Part shown: piece after piece, positions 43,017 through 51,574 of the stretch | How positions within the stretch are numbered: the stretch's first letter is position 1 | Layout of the letters: every line of letters begins with the position of its first letter | Source of the DNA: Lysobacterales bacterium | GTDB taxonomy: Bacteria > Pseudomonadota > Gammaproteobacteria > Xanthomonadales > Ahniellaceae | Assembly: GCA_016182785.1 (NCBI GenBank) | Contig: JACPFU010000042.1 | Coordinates: 34,070 to 98,069 of the forward strand | Reading direction: 5' to 3' | Length of the DNA: 64,000 nt | Notes under the pieces: generated by a model | What the model was told of the DNA's origin: nothing | The model's database searches: none | What the model saw: the letters and a program-made list of their open reading frames with translations, nothing else | Program-made: the position numbers and the translations under genes

Positions 43017-43625
43017 TCAGTTCGGGGCGGGCGGCAACGGGTCCTGCAGCGCGGCGAGCGCCTGCAGGCCGAGCTGACCGAGGTCGGCGCGACCGTCGAC
43101 GTCGAACCAGTGGCGCATGGTCGCGCGGATCACGCCGATGCAGGCTCCGGCCAGCACGCGCGCGCGCAGCTCGGCGTCACCGCCGCCGCCAAGGCGCTGC
43201 ACGAAATTGCGATACATCGCCTCTTCCCAGTCGCGGTCGATCTCGTGCTCGACCGCGATCAGTGAAGGTGTGCTCGCGACCACGCGTTGCTGGGCGATCA
43301 GCTGTTCGCGGTTGGCGGCGTATTCGGCGGCGAAGATCTGCGCGATGCGGCGCAGGCTGGCGAGCGGGCTTTCGCCCTCGGGCGCGGCGGCCAGCAACTC
43401 CAGGAAGCGCTCCAGCCGCTCGGCGCGATGCGGGAAGGCAAGCGCTTCCTTGTTCTCGAAGTAGCGGAAGAAGGTGCGCCGGCTGACCCCGGCGTCGGCG
43501 CAGATCTCGTCAAGCGTGGTCTGGCTGAAGCCGGCATGGTGGAAACGCCGGTTTGCGGCGCGCACCAGTGCGCGCCGGGTGGCGTCTTTCTTCATCTCGC
43601 GGCGCAGCGACGGTGGCTTTTTCAT
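43017..43625 (-). CDS. TetR/AcrR-family transcriptional regulator
   Basis: A 202-residue repressor-type protein. The N-terminal helix-turn-helix is typical (RRALVRAANRRFHHAGFSQT, LDEICADAGVSRRTFFRYFE, NKEAL). The C-terminal domain, with RVLAGACIGVIRATMRHWFD, should bind a ligand, possibly an acyl or lipid molecule. The ATG at 43625 is chosen; a TTG start at 43673 would add 16 residues and overlap the pfaD frame. It is divergent from the PUFA-synthase cluster and so is the best candidate for its regulator. Confidence 0.87.
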   Translation of the reverse strand: MKKPPSLRREMKKDATRRALVRAANRRFHHAGFSQTTLDEICADAGVSRRTFFRYFENKEALAFPHRAERLERFLELLAAAPEGESPLASLRRIAQIFAAEYAANREQLIAQQRVVASTPSLIAVEHEIDRDWEEAMYRNFVQRLGGGGDAELRARVLAGACIGVIRATMRHWFDVDGRADLGQLGLQALAALQDPLPPAPN

Positions 43626-43656
43626 CGCTGAGAGGATATAGCTGTCTGCCCGCAAA

Positions 43657-45318
43657 GTGCCACTGAGTGCCAAATTCGTCGTGAGCCAGGTTCATTCCCT
43701 TCCCCGCGCCCACGGCGCAACCCCGGCGCTGGCGTGGACCGCCGGCGCGCACGCCGCTGCGTTCGATGGCGCCGGCATCACCGCCGCCGCCGCCGCAGTG
43801 CGCGAGCCGCTGCACATCCTCCGTGGTCGTGATGGCGGCATCGGCGTCGGCCGCGACGGTGTCCTTGGCGCGCAAACCGACGCGACGGCGTGGCCGCTGC
43901 TCGGCCTGCTGCCGCCGCTGTACCCGGAATGGCTCGGCGATCGCAGCTTCCAGGAGGTCCACGGCACCCGTCACGCCTACATCGGCGGCGCGATGGCCAA
44001 CGGCATCGCCTCGGCGCAGATGGTGATCGAGCTCGGCAAGGTCGGCGCGCTCGGCATGTTCGGCGCGGCCGGGCTGACGCCGGCGCGGGTCGAGGCCGCG
44101 ATCGACAGCATCGGCCAGGCGCTCGATCCGCTCGGCAAACCCTGGGGCGTGAACCTGATCCACAGCCCGGCCGAGCCCTCGCTCGAAGATGCCATCGTCG
44201 ACCTGTTCCTGCGTCGTGGCGTGTGCCGCGTCGAGGCGAGCGCATTCATGGCGATGTCGCCGGCGATCGTGCGCTACGCCGCGAGCGGTCTGCACCGGGA
44301 TGCCGAGGGCCGCATCCAGCGGCGCAACTTCGTGATCGGCAAGGTCTCGCGCGAAGAAGTGGCGCGCCGCTTCCTGGAAGCGCCGTCGGCGAAGATCCTG
44401 AACGCGCTGGTCGAGTCCGGCCGGCTCACGCGCGAGGAAGCCGATCTCGCCGCGCAATTGCCGGTGGCCGATGACCTCACCTGCGAAGCCGACTCCGGCG
44501 GCCACACCGACAATCGGCCGCTGCCGGTGCTGGTGCCGACGATCCTGCGCCTGCGCGACGAGATCGTCGCCAGGCGCGGCGACGCACGCACGATCCGCAT
44601 CGGTGCTGCCGGTGGTCTCGGCACGCCAGGCAGTGTTGCCGCCGCGTTCGCGCTCGGTGCCGCGTACGTGCAGACCGGATCGGTCCACCAGAGCTGCGTC
44701 GAGGCCGGGCTGCATCCGCGCGCGCGCAGCATGCTCGCCAAGGCCGGCATGGCCGACGTGATCATGGCCCCGGCCGCGGACATGTTCGAGATGGGCGTCG
44801 ACGTGCAAGTGCTCAAGCGCGGCACCCTGTTCGCGCCGCGCGCGAAGAAGCTGTACGAGCTGTATCGCGCGCATGCGAGCTTCGAGGAAATTGCGGCCGA
44901 GGAACGCGAGCGCATCGAGCGCCAGCTGTTGCGCAATGACTACGTCAGCGCCTGGGCTTCGACCCGCGCGTTCTGGGAGAAGCGCGAACCGGCGCAGGCC
45001 GAGCGCGGCGAACGCGACCCGAAGCACCGCATGGCGCTGGTGTTCCGCTCCTACCTCGGCCTCGCGGCACGCTGGGCGATCGACGGCGTCGAGGACCGCG
45101 ACTCCGACTACCAGATCTGGTGCGGACCGGCGATGGGCGGCTTCAATCGTTGGGTCGAGGGCAGCTTCCTCGAAGCACCCGAAGCGCGCACCGTGGCCCA
45201 GGTCGCGTTGAACCTGCTCGAAGGCGCCGCGGTGGTCACGCGCGCGCAGCAACTGCGCAGTTATGGCGTGCCGGTGCCGGCCGCCGCCTTCGATTTCCGT
45301 CCGCGCCCGCTCGCCTGA
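43657..45318 (+). CDS. pfaD: PfaD-type trans-acting enoyl reductase of a PUFA/secondary-lipid synthase
   Basis: About 553 residues from GTG 43657, or 545 from GTG 43681; neither has a clear RBS. It is a TIM-barrel flavoprotein related to nitronate monooxygenases, as in PfaD and OrfC-ER. Features include FGAAGLTPARVEAAI, the CEADSGGHTDNRPLPVLVP region, FMN phosphate-binding GAAGGLGTPGSVAAAF, and DYQIWCGPAMGGFNRWVEGS in the C-terminal domain. It reduces enoyl-ACP intermediates with NADPH and FMN. It comes first in the cluster (as in myxobacterial Pfa1), 17 nt before the PfaA-type gene, and is divergent from the TetR gene. Confidence 0.92.
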   Translation: MPLSAKFVVSQVHSLPRAHGATPALAWTAGAHAAAFDGAGITAAAAAVREPLHILRGRDGGIGVGRDGVLGAQTDATAWPLLGLLPPLYPEWLGDRSFQEVHGTRHAYIGGAMANGIASAQMVIELGKVGALGMFGAAGLTPARVEAAIDSIGQALDPLGKPWGVNLIHSPAEPSLEDAIVDLFLRRGVCRVEASAFMAMSPAIVRYAASGLHRDAEGRIQRRNFVIGKVSREEVARRFLEAPSAKILNALVESGRLTREEADLAAQLPVADDLTCEADSGGHTDNRPLPVLVPTILRLRDEIVARRGDARTIRIGAAGGLGTPGSVAAAFALGAAYVQTGSVHQSCVEAGLHPRARSMLAKAGMADVIMAPAADMFEMGVDVQVLKRGTLFAPRAKKLYELYRAHASFEEIAAEERERIERQLLRNDYVSAWASTRAFWEKREPAQAERGERDPKHRMALVFRSYLGLAARWAIDGVEDRDSDYQIWCGPAMGGFNRWVEGSFLEAPEARTVAQVALNLLEGAAVVTRAQQLRSYGVPVPAAAFDFRPRPLA

Positions 45319-45335
45319 AGCGCACCGAGGTTCCC

Positions 45336-48300
45336 ATGAGCAGCGAGTCCACCCCGCGTCATCCGGCGATCGCCGTGGTCGGCGTCAGCGCCCTGTTTCC
45401 CGGCTCGCAGGACGCGACCGGCTTCTGGAACGACATCCTGCGCGGTCGTGACCTGCTGAGCGACGTGCCGCCGAGCCACTGGCGCATCGACGACTACTAC
45501 GACCCGGACCCGTCGGCGCCGGACAAGACCTATGCGCGTCGCGGCGGCTTCCTGTCGCCGATCGACTTCGACGCGCTCGGCTTCGGCATTCCGCCGGCGA
45601 TGCTGCCGGCGACCGACACCTCGCAACTGCTGGCGCTGATCGTCGCTCAGGCCGTGCTCGAAGACGCCGCGCGCGAACACTTCGCGAGCATGGACCGCTC
45701 GAAGATCTCGGTCGTGCTCGGCGTCACCTCGGCGCAGGAACTGTTGTTCTCGATGGTCTCGCGCCTGCAGCGCCCGGTGTGGGTGAAGGCGCTGCGCGAG
45801 GGCGGACTGCCGGAAGAAGAGGTGCAGCAGGCCTGCGACCGCATCGCCGCGCACTACGTGCCGTGGCAGGAAGCGAGCTTCCCCGGACTGCTCGGCAATG
45901 TCGTTGCCGGGCGCATCGCGAACCGGCTCAATCTCGGCGGCACCAACTGCGTCACCGATGCGGCGTGTGCATCGACCTTCAGCGCGTTGTCGATGGCAGT
46001 GAACGAGTTGCTGCTCGGCCACAGCGATCTGGCGATCGCCGGCGGCGTCGACACGTTGAACGACATCTTCATGTACATGTGCTTCTCGAAGACGCCGGCG
46101 CTGTCGCCGAGCGGCGACTGCCGCCCGTTCAGCGACCAGGCCGACGGCACCATGCTCGGCGAGGGCCTCGGCATGGTCGCGCTGAAGCGCCTCGCCGATG
46201 CCGAGCGCGATGGCGATCGCATCTACGCCGTGCTGCGCGGCATCGGCACCAGTTCCGACGGGCGCTCGAAGTCGGTGTACGCGCCGGTCGCCGCCGGCCA
46301 GGCGCAGGCGTTGCGCCGTGCCTATGACGCGGCCGGGTACTCGGCCGCCAGCGTCGAGCTGATGGAAGCGCACGGCACCGGCACCAAGGCCGGCGATGTC
46401 GCCGAGTTCGAGGGCCTGCGCATGGTCTACGACGAGGCCGAACCGACGCAGCGGCAATGGTGCGCGCTCGGTTCGGTGAAGAGCCAGATTGGCCACACCA
46501 AGGCCGCCGCCGGTGCCGCCGGCCTGTTCAAGGCGGTGATGGCGCTGCACCACAAGGTGCTGCCACCGACGATCAAGATCGACGCACCCAACCCCAAACT
46601 CGAGATCGAGCGCAGCCCGTTTTACCTGAACACCGAAGCGCGGCCGTGGATCCGCGGCAGCGATCACCCGCGGCGGGCTTCGGTCAGCGCGTTCGGCTTC
46701 GGTGGCTCGAACTTCCACGTGACGCTTCAGGAATACACCGGCCCCGGCGAATGCGCGCAGCGGTTGCCGACGCAGTGCTGCGAACTGGTGCCGTTCGCCG
46801 CTGCGAGCGTCGCCGAACTGTTGCAGCAGATCGACGCGCTGCTCGCGCGCGATGCACCGCTCGCGCGCACCGCGTACGAAGCGCGCGTCGCCTTCGATGC
46901 GGCGACGGCGCGCAGCGATCGCGCCGCGGTGGTCGCGGCGAATCCGGCACAGTTGCGCGAGCGCCTTGGCATCCTGCGCACGCGCATCGCGGCGCAGCCG
47001 GGGCAGGCGTTCGAGTTGCCGGATGGCAGCAGCTATGGCGTCGGCGAGGACTGCGGCCGGGTCGCGTTCCTGTTTCCGGGCCAGGGCAGCCAGTACCTCG
47101 GCATGGGTGCGGCGATCGCGATGCAGTTTGCGGCCGCGCGCGCGGTGTTCGATGCCGCCGCCGATCTCGCCATCGACGACGGCACGCGCCTGCACGAGGT
47201 GATGTTCCCGCGCCCGGTGTTCTCCGAGAGCGCGCGCCAGGCGCAGGCGCAGCGGCTGACGCGCACCGAGTGGGCGCAGCCGGCGATCGGCGCGCATTCC
47301 GCGGCGCTGTTCGCATTGCTCGGCGAGCTCGGGATCGGCGCCGACGCGCACGCCGGGCACAGCTTCGGCGAGGTCACGGCGTTGCATGCGGCGGGCGCCT
47401 TCGATGCGCGCCTGGCGCTGACCATCGCGCGGCGTCGCGGTGAATTGATGCGCGATGCCGCGGCCGCCGCCGAGGGCGCGATGAGCGCGGTCGCGCGCCC
47501 GGTCGAGGAAGTGCGCGCGCTGCTTGCCCGGCACGCGCCGGACCTGGTGCTGGCCAACCACAACGCGCCGAACCAGGTGGTGGTGTCCGGCGCGCGCGTG
47601 GCGATCGAGGCGTTCGAGTCCGCGCTTGCGCAGGCCGGCATTGCTGCGCGCCGGCTGCCGGTCGCGACCGCGTTCCATTCGCCGCTGGTGGCGCCCTGCG
47701 CCGACGCGTTTGCCGCGGCCCTGGGCGGGTTGCCGTTGGCAGCGCCGACGCAGCCGGTGTTCGGCAATGCCGACGGCAGCCCCTACCCGCGCAGCAGTGC
47801 CGCGATGGCGACGCAACTGGCGGCGCAGATCGCGGCACCGGTGCGCTTCGTCGAGAGCGTCGAAGCGATGTACGCCGCCGGCGTGCGCTGTTTCGTCGAG
47901 GTCGGTCCGGGCCAGGTGCTGAGCGGCCTGGTCGACGCCATCCTCGGCGACCGCCCGCATCGCGCGATCGCGCTCGACCGCAAGGGTCGCGATGGCGTCG
48001 AGGCGTTGCTGACCGGTCTCGCCCGGCTCGCGGCCGCGGGCGTGTCGATGCAGGCGTCGCGGCTGTTTGCCGACGTGCGCTTGCCGGCGCCGACCGCGGT
48101 GCAGCCCAAGCTGGCGGTGGCGATCAGCGGTGCCAACCACGGCAAGCCCTATCCCCCCGCCGACGCGAACGCGATCCCGAAACCCAACCCGCCGCGCGCG
48201 CCCGCCGCGGTGGTCCAGACCGCGGCACCTGCTGCCGCCACCGAATCAGGAAATGAAGCCATGTCCGTGCCGTCCCCGCTCAGCGAAAGCTGGCTCGCCG

Positions 48301-51300
48301 CGTTCCAGGAGATGCAGCAGCAGACTGCCGCCGCGCACGAAGCCTTCCAGCGCACGCTCGCCCAAGGCCATGCCGCCTATCTGCGCTTGGCCGAATCGGC
48401 GTTGCTCGGCTTGGCCGGCAGCGGACCGGCAGCGCAGTCTGCGATCACCTCGGGCGTGGTAGCACCGACCCCGGTCGCGAATCCCATCGCCGTGCTACCG
48501 ATCGTCGTGCCACCGATCGTCGCGACGCCGTCGCCGGTCGCGACCGGGGTCGCTCCTACATCGCGAGCACCCGAGTTGGCGCGAGCCAAGGGTTCGATCG
48601 ACCTGCCCGCCTTGTTGTTGTCCGTGGTCGCGGAGAAGACCGGGTACCCGGTGGACATGCTGAATCTGGACATGGATCTGGAGGGCGATCTCGGCGTCGA
48701 TTCGATCAAGCGCGTCGAGATCCTCGCCGCGGTCGAGGAGCGCGCGACCAACCTGCCGAAGCTCGATCGCGCACGCATGTCGGCGCTGCACACGTTGCGC
48801 GAGATCGTCGACTACCTTGGTGCCGGTTCGGGCGATGTGGGAGCGCCGGCAGGCGCGATGCCTTCGCCCACACAGGCGCCACATGCACCCGATCGCGCCG
48901 TGGCCGGCGAATCGAATCGAGCGGTGGCCGGCGAATCGAATCGCGCCGTGGCCGTCGAATCGAATCGCGCCGTGGCCGGCGCTCCTACAGAGAGCGTCGC
49001 GGCGTTGTTGTTGGCGGTGGTGGCGGAGAAGACGGGTTATCCGGTGGACATGCTGAACCTGGACATGGACCTGGAGGGCGATCTTGGTGTCGATTCGATC
49101 AAGCGCGTCGAGATTCTGGCGGCAGTGGACGAGCGCGCGCCGCAGTTGCCCAAGGTCGATCGCGGACGTCTGTCGGCGCTGCATACCTTGCGCGAGATCG
49201 TCGATTACCTCGGTGCCGGTTCTGGCGATGTAGGAGCGCACCTGGGCGCGACCGCTGTTGCCGACGATCGCGAGCCCGGTCGCGACACACGCGTCGCTCC
49301 TTCGGAAGATCGCGTGGGCCGCTTCGCGCTGGAGCGGATCGCCGCACCGGCGACCGGGTTCGCGATGCCGGGCCTGCTGCGCGGCGAACGCGTGCATGTC
49401 ACCGGCGACGAGGAGTTGGCGCCGCGGGTCGCCGATGCACTGCGCGCGCGCGGTGTGCTGGCGCTGGCGGTGGCGGTGTTGCCGGAGTCGAGCACTGCCT
49501 GCGTCCACCTCGGCGGGCTTGCGCGGATGCGCAGCGAGGACGCGGCGATCGCCGTCAACCGCGAGCTGTTCGGCGTCGCGCGCCGGCTCGCGCCGCGCCT
49601 GCAGCAGGGCGCAGGGCTGTTCGTCACCGTGCAAGACAGCGGCGGCAGCTTCGGCCTCGACGCCATGCCCGCCGGATGCGAGTGGGCCTGCGGCCTGCCG
49701 GCGCTGATCAAGACCTGCGCGCTGGAATGGCCGCGGGCCAGCGTCAAGGCGATCGACGTGCAATGCGCCGGGCGCACGCCCGAGCAGGTTGCCGCGGCGA
49801 TCGCGGACGAACTGCTTGATGGCGGCGGCGAGATCGAGGTGGCGCTGCCCGCGGCCGGCGGGCGCTACACGCTCGCCAGCGTCGCGCGCAGCGTCGTTGC
49901 CGACGCCCCGCTGATCGCCGAGGGCGACGTGGTGCTGGTCAGCGGTGGCGCGCGCGGTGTCACTGCCGCCTGCATCGTGGAATGGGCGAAGCGGGTGCGT
50001 GCGCGCTTCGTGCTGCTCGGCCGTACCGCGCTGGTCGAGGAGGCGCCGGCGCTGCGTGGCATCGAGGACGAGGCCGGTCTCAAGCGTGCCTTGTTCGCGG
50101 CCGCGCTCGCCGCCGGCGAACAGCTCGCGCCGAGCGCGTTGCTGGCGCGGGTGCAGCAGGTGCTGTCGCAGCGCGAGATCCGGCGCACGCTGGCGGCGCT
50201 CGCCGCGGTCGGCGCCGAGGCGCGCTACTGCGCGGTCGCGGTCGAGGACGGCGTCGCGCTGGAACGCGAACTCGGGCGCGTGCGCGCCGACTGGGGCCCG
50301 GTGCGCGGGCTGGTGCATGCCGCCGGCGTGCTCGCCGACAAGCGCATCGCCGACAAGACCGACGCCCAGTTCAACGCCGTGTTCGACACCAAGGTGCGCG
50401 GCCTGCGCGCCCTGCTCGCGGCCACCGCGGGCGATCCGCTGAAACTGCTGTGCGTGTTCTCGTCGGTGTCGGCGCGCTGCGGCAACACCGGCCAGGCCGA
50501 CTACGCGATGGCGAACGAAGTGCTGGCCAAGGTTGCCGCGGCCGAAGCGCGGCGCCGCCCCGGGCTGCGCGTCAAGTCGCTCGGCTGGGGGCCGTGGGAG
50601 GGCGGCATGGTGTCACCGCAGCTGAAGCAGCGCTTCGCCGAACTGGGCGTGCCGATGATCCCGCTCGCGCTTGGCGCGCGCATGTTCGCCGACGAGATGG
50701 CCGACGCCGGTCGCGACGGTGTCGAACTGGTGCTCGGTGGTGCGCCGCGCGCCGAGGCACTGTTGTTCGATGGTGCCGAGATGCGCGTCGACGCGCTCGA
50801 ACTGTCGGTGCAGCGTGCCAGCCACGGCTGGCTGGAGGGCCACGCCGTCGATGGCGCGCCGGTGGTGCCGGTGGTGCTGGTCGCCGAGTGGCTGGCGCGC
50901 GCCGCGTGCAGCTTCCGACCCGGGCTGGCGTTGATCGCGCTGCATGAGCTCAAGGTGCTGAAGGGCATCCGTCTCGATGGCTTCGAGAACGGCGGCGACC
51001 GCTTCCGCATCGAGGCGCAGCCGCTGCGCGATGCGACCGCGATCTTGCTGCAGATGAACCTGCGCGACGAGTCCGGACGCCCGCGCTACAGCGCCCGCGC
51101 CGAACTGCAGGCGCAGCCCGCGACGGCGGCGGCGGAGCTGCCGCTGCTGGCGCTGGAACCGTGGTCCGGGGACGCGCCCTATCCGGCGCAGCTGTTCCAT
51201 CGCGGGGCCTTCGAGCTGATCGAGGAGGTGCAGGGCATTTCCGACGACGGCGTGGCGGCGCGGGTGCGTGGCGTGCAGGCCGCAGCGTGGCCGGAACAGG

Positions 51301-51572
51301 ACTGGCAGTTCGACGTCGCCGCACTCGATGGCGGCATGCAGCTCGCGGTGCTGTACGGACGCCGCATGCTCGGCGGCGCCAACCTGCCGACTTCGATCGA
51401 CGCGGTGCGCTGCTATCCGACCGCGGCCTGCAGCGGGCCGATCACGGCGTCGGCGCACCGGCGTGCGATCGCGAGCGCGGCGGTGACCACCGACATCTAC
51501 TTCGTCGACGCCAACGGCCAGCGTTTCGCCGAGCTGATCGGCGTACACAACCACGCGCTGGCGCAGGCCTGA
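45336..51572 (+). CDS. pfaA: PfaA-type iterative synthase: KS-AT-ACP-ACP-KR-DH
   Basis: A 2078-residue megasynthase. The ketosynthase has active-site C211 (DAACAST) with EAHGTGTKAGD and SQIGHTKAAAG histidines. The malonyl-CoA acyltransferase has S676 (GHSFGE). Two ACPs have phosphopantetheine sites S1123 and S1254 (both LGVDSIKRVEI); marine PfaA usually has five or more ACPs. The ketoreductase has SGGARGV near 1533 and catalytic Y1723 (GQADYAMAN). A PKS-type dehydratase has H1836 in HAVDGAPVVP (HxxxGxxxxP). The ATG has GAGG upstream. Linkers around the ACPs are unusual and REP-derived. It extends acyl chains iteratively on malonyl units with the PfaC-type and PfaD-type partners. Confidence 0.95.
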   Translation: MSSESTPRHPAIAVVGVSALFPGSQDATGFWNDILRGRDLLSDVPPSHWRIDDYYDPDPSAPDKTYARRGGFLSPIDFDALGFGIPPAMLPATDTSQLLALIVAQAVLEDAAREHFASMDRSKISVVLGVTSAQELLFSMVSRLQRPVWVKALREGGLPEEEVQQACDRIAAHYVPWQEASFPGLLGNVVAGRIANRLNLGGTNCVTDAACASTFSALSMAVNELLLGHSDLAIAGGVDTLNDIFMYMCFSKTPALSPSGDCRPFSDQADGTMLGEGLGMVALKRLADAERDGDRIYAVLRGIGTSSDGRSKSVYAPVAAGQAQALRRAYDAAGYSAASVELMEAHGTGTKAGDVAEFEGLRMVYDEAEPTQRQWCALGSVKSQIGHTKAAAGAAGLFKAVMALHHKVLPPTIKIDAPNPKLEIERSPFYLNTEARPWIRGSDHPRRASVSAFGFGGSNFHVTLQEYTGPGECAQRLPTQCCELVPFAAASVAELLQQIDALLARDAPLARTAYEARVAFDAATARSDRAAVVAANPAQLRERLGILRTRIAAQPGQAFELPDGSSYGVGEDCGRVAFLFPGQGSQYLGMGAAIAMQFAAARAVFDAAADLAIDDGTRLHEVMFPRPVFSESARQAQAQRLTRTEWAQPAIGAHSAALFALLGELGIGADAHAGHSFGEVTALHAAGAFDARLALTIARRRGELMRDAAAAAEGAMSAVARPVEEVRALLARHAPDLVLANHNAPNQVVVSGARVAIEAFESALAQAGIAARRLPVATAFHSPLVAPCADAFAAALGGLPLAAPTQPVFGNADGSPYPRSSAAMATQLAAQIAAPVRFVESVEAMYAAGVRCFVEVGPGQVLSGLVDAILGDRPHRAIALDRKGRDGVEALLTGLARLAAAGVSMQASRLFADVRLPAPTAVQPKLAVAISGANHGKPYPPADANAIPKPNPPRAPAAVVQTAAPAAATESGNEAMSVPSPLSESWLAAFQEMQQQTAAAHEAFQRTLAQGHAAYLRLAESALLGLAGSGPAAQSAITSGVVAPTPVANPIAVLPIVVPPIVATPSPVATGVAPTSRAPELARAKGSIDLPALLLSVVAEKTGYPVDMLNLDMDLEGDLGVDSIKRVEILAAVEERATNLPKLDRARMSALHTLREIVDYLGAGSGDVGAPAGAMPSPTQAPHAPDRAVAGESNRAVAGESNRAVAVESNRAVAGAPTESVAALLLAVVAEKTGYPVDMLNLDMDLEGDLGVDSIKRVEILAAVDERAPQLPKVDRGRLSALHTLREIVDYLGAGSGDVGAHLGATAVADDREPGRDTRVAPSEDRVGRFALERIAAPATGFAMPGLLRGERVHVTGDEELAPRVADALRARGVLALAVAVLPESSTACVHLGGLARMRSEDAAIAVNRELFGVARRLAPRLQQGAGLFVTVQDSGGSFGLDAMPAGCEWACGLPALIKTCALEWPRASVKAIDVQCAGRTPEQVAAAIADELLDGGGEIEVALPAAGGRYTLASVARSVVADAPLIAEGDVVLVSGGARGVTAACIVEWAKRVRARFVLLGRTALVEEAPALRGIEDEAGLKRALFAAALAAGEQLAPSALLARVQQVLSQREIRRTLAALAAVGAEARYCAVAVEDGVALERELGRVRADWGPVRGLVHAAGVLADKRIADKTDAQFNAVFDTKVRGLRALLAATAGDPLKLLCVFSSVSARCGNTGQADYAMANEVLAKVAAAEARRRPGLRVKSLGWGPWEGGMVSPQLKQRFAELGVPMIPLALGARMFADEMADAGRDGVELVLGGAPRAEALLFDGAEMRVDALELSVQRASHGWLEGHAVDGAPVVPVVLVAEWLARAACSFRPGLALIALHELKVLKGIRLDGFENGGDRFRIEAQPLRDATAILLQMNLRDESGRPRYSARAELQAQPATAAAELPLLALEPWSGDAPYPAQLFHRGAFELIEEVQGISDDGVAARVRGVQAAAWPEQDWQFDVAALDGGMQLAVLYGRRMLGGANLPTSIDAVRCYPTAACSGPITASAHRRAIASAAVTTDIYFVDANGQRFAELIGVHNHALAQA
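48536..49303 (+). repeat. Five REP-like palindromes in frame within the ACP linkers of the PfaA-type gene
   Basis: Copies of a 'TGTRGGAGCG ... CGCGA' palindrome lie at 48536-48560 (minus orientation), 48836-48860, 48961-48989 (minus), 49229-49253 and 49279-49303 (minus). The last two form an inverted pair. They encode low-complexity linker residues; after each ACP the text GGCGATGTRGGAGCG reads as Gly-Asp-Val-Gly-Ala. They are similar to the dispersed intergenic REP elements of xanthomonads. Confidence 0.75.
48891..48980 (+). repeat. 24-bp tandem repeat between the two ACP domains
   Basis: Three full units of 24 bp starting at 48909, 48933 and 48957 (GAATCGAATCGCGCCGTGGC plus CGGC, with two or three substitutions), preceded by an 18-bp partial unit. 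They encode ESNRAVAG repeats. The last unit runs into the REP-like CTCCTACA, so the array seems to have grown from a REP copy. Confidence 0.9.
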
Positions 51573-51574
51573 GC

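Noticed and set aside
45261..48140. A 959-codon open frame on the minus strand opposite the PfaA-type gene, and similar long antisense frames (for example 7531-10521, 20760-23600, 34343-37885).
   Set aside because: Long stop-free antisense frames are expected in DNA this GC-rich. Their translations are Arg/His/Gly-rich with no domain pattern, while the opposite strand encodes clear protein families.
48891..48980. CRISPR-like array.
   Set aside because: The units are contiguous 24-bp coding repeats without spacers.
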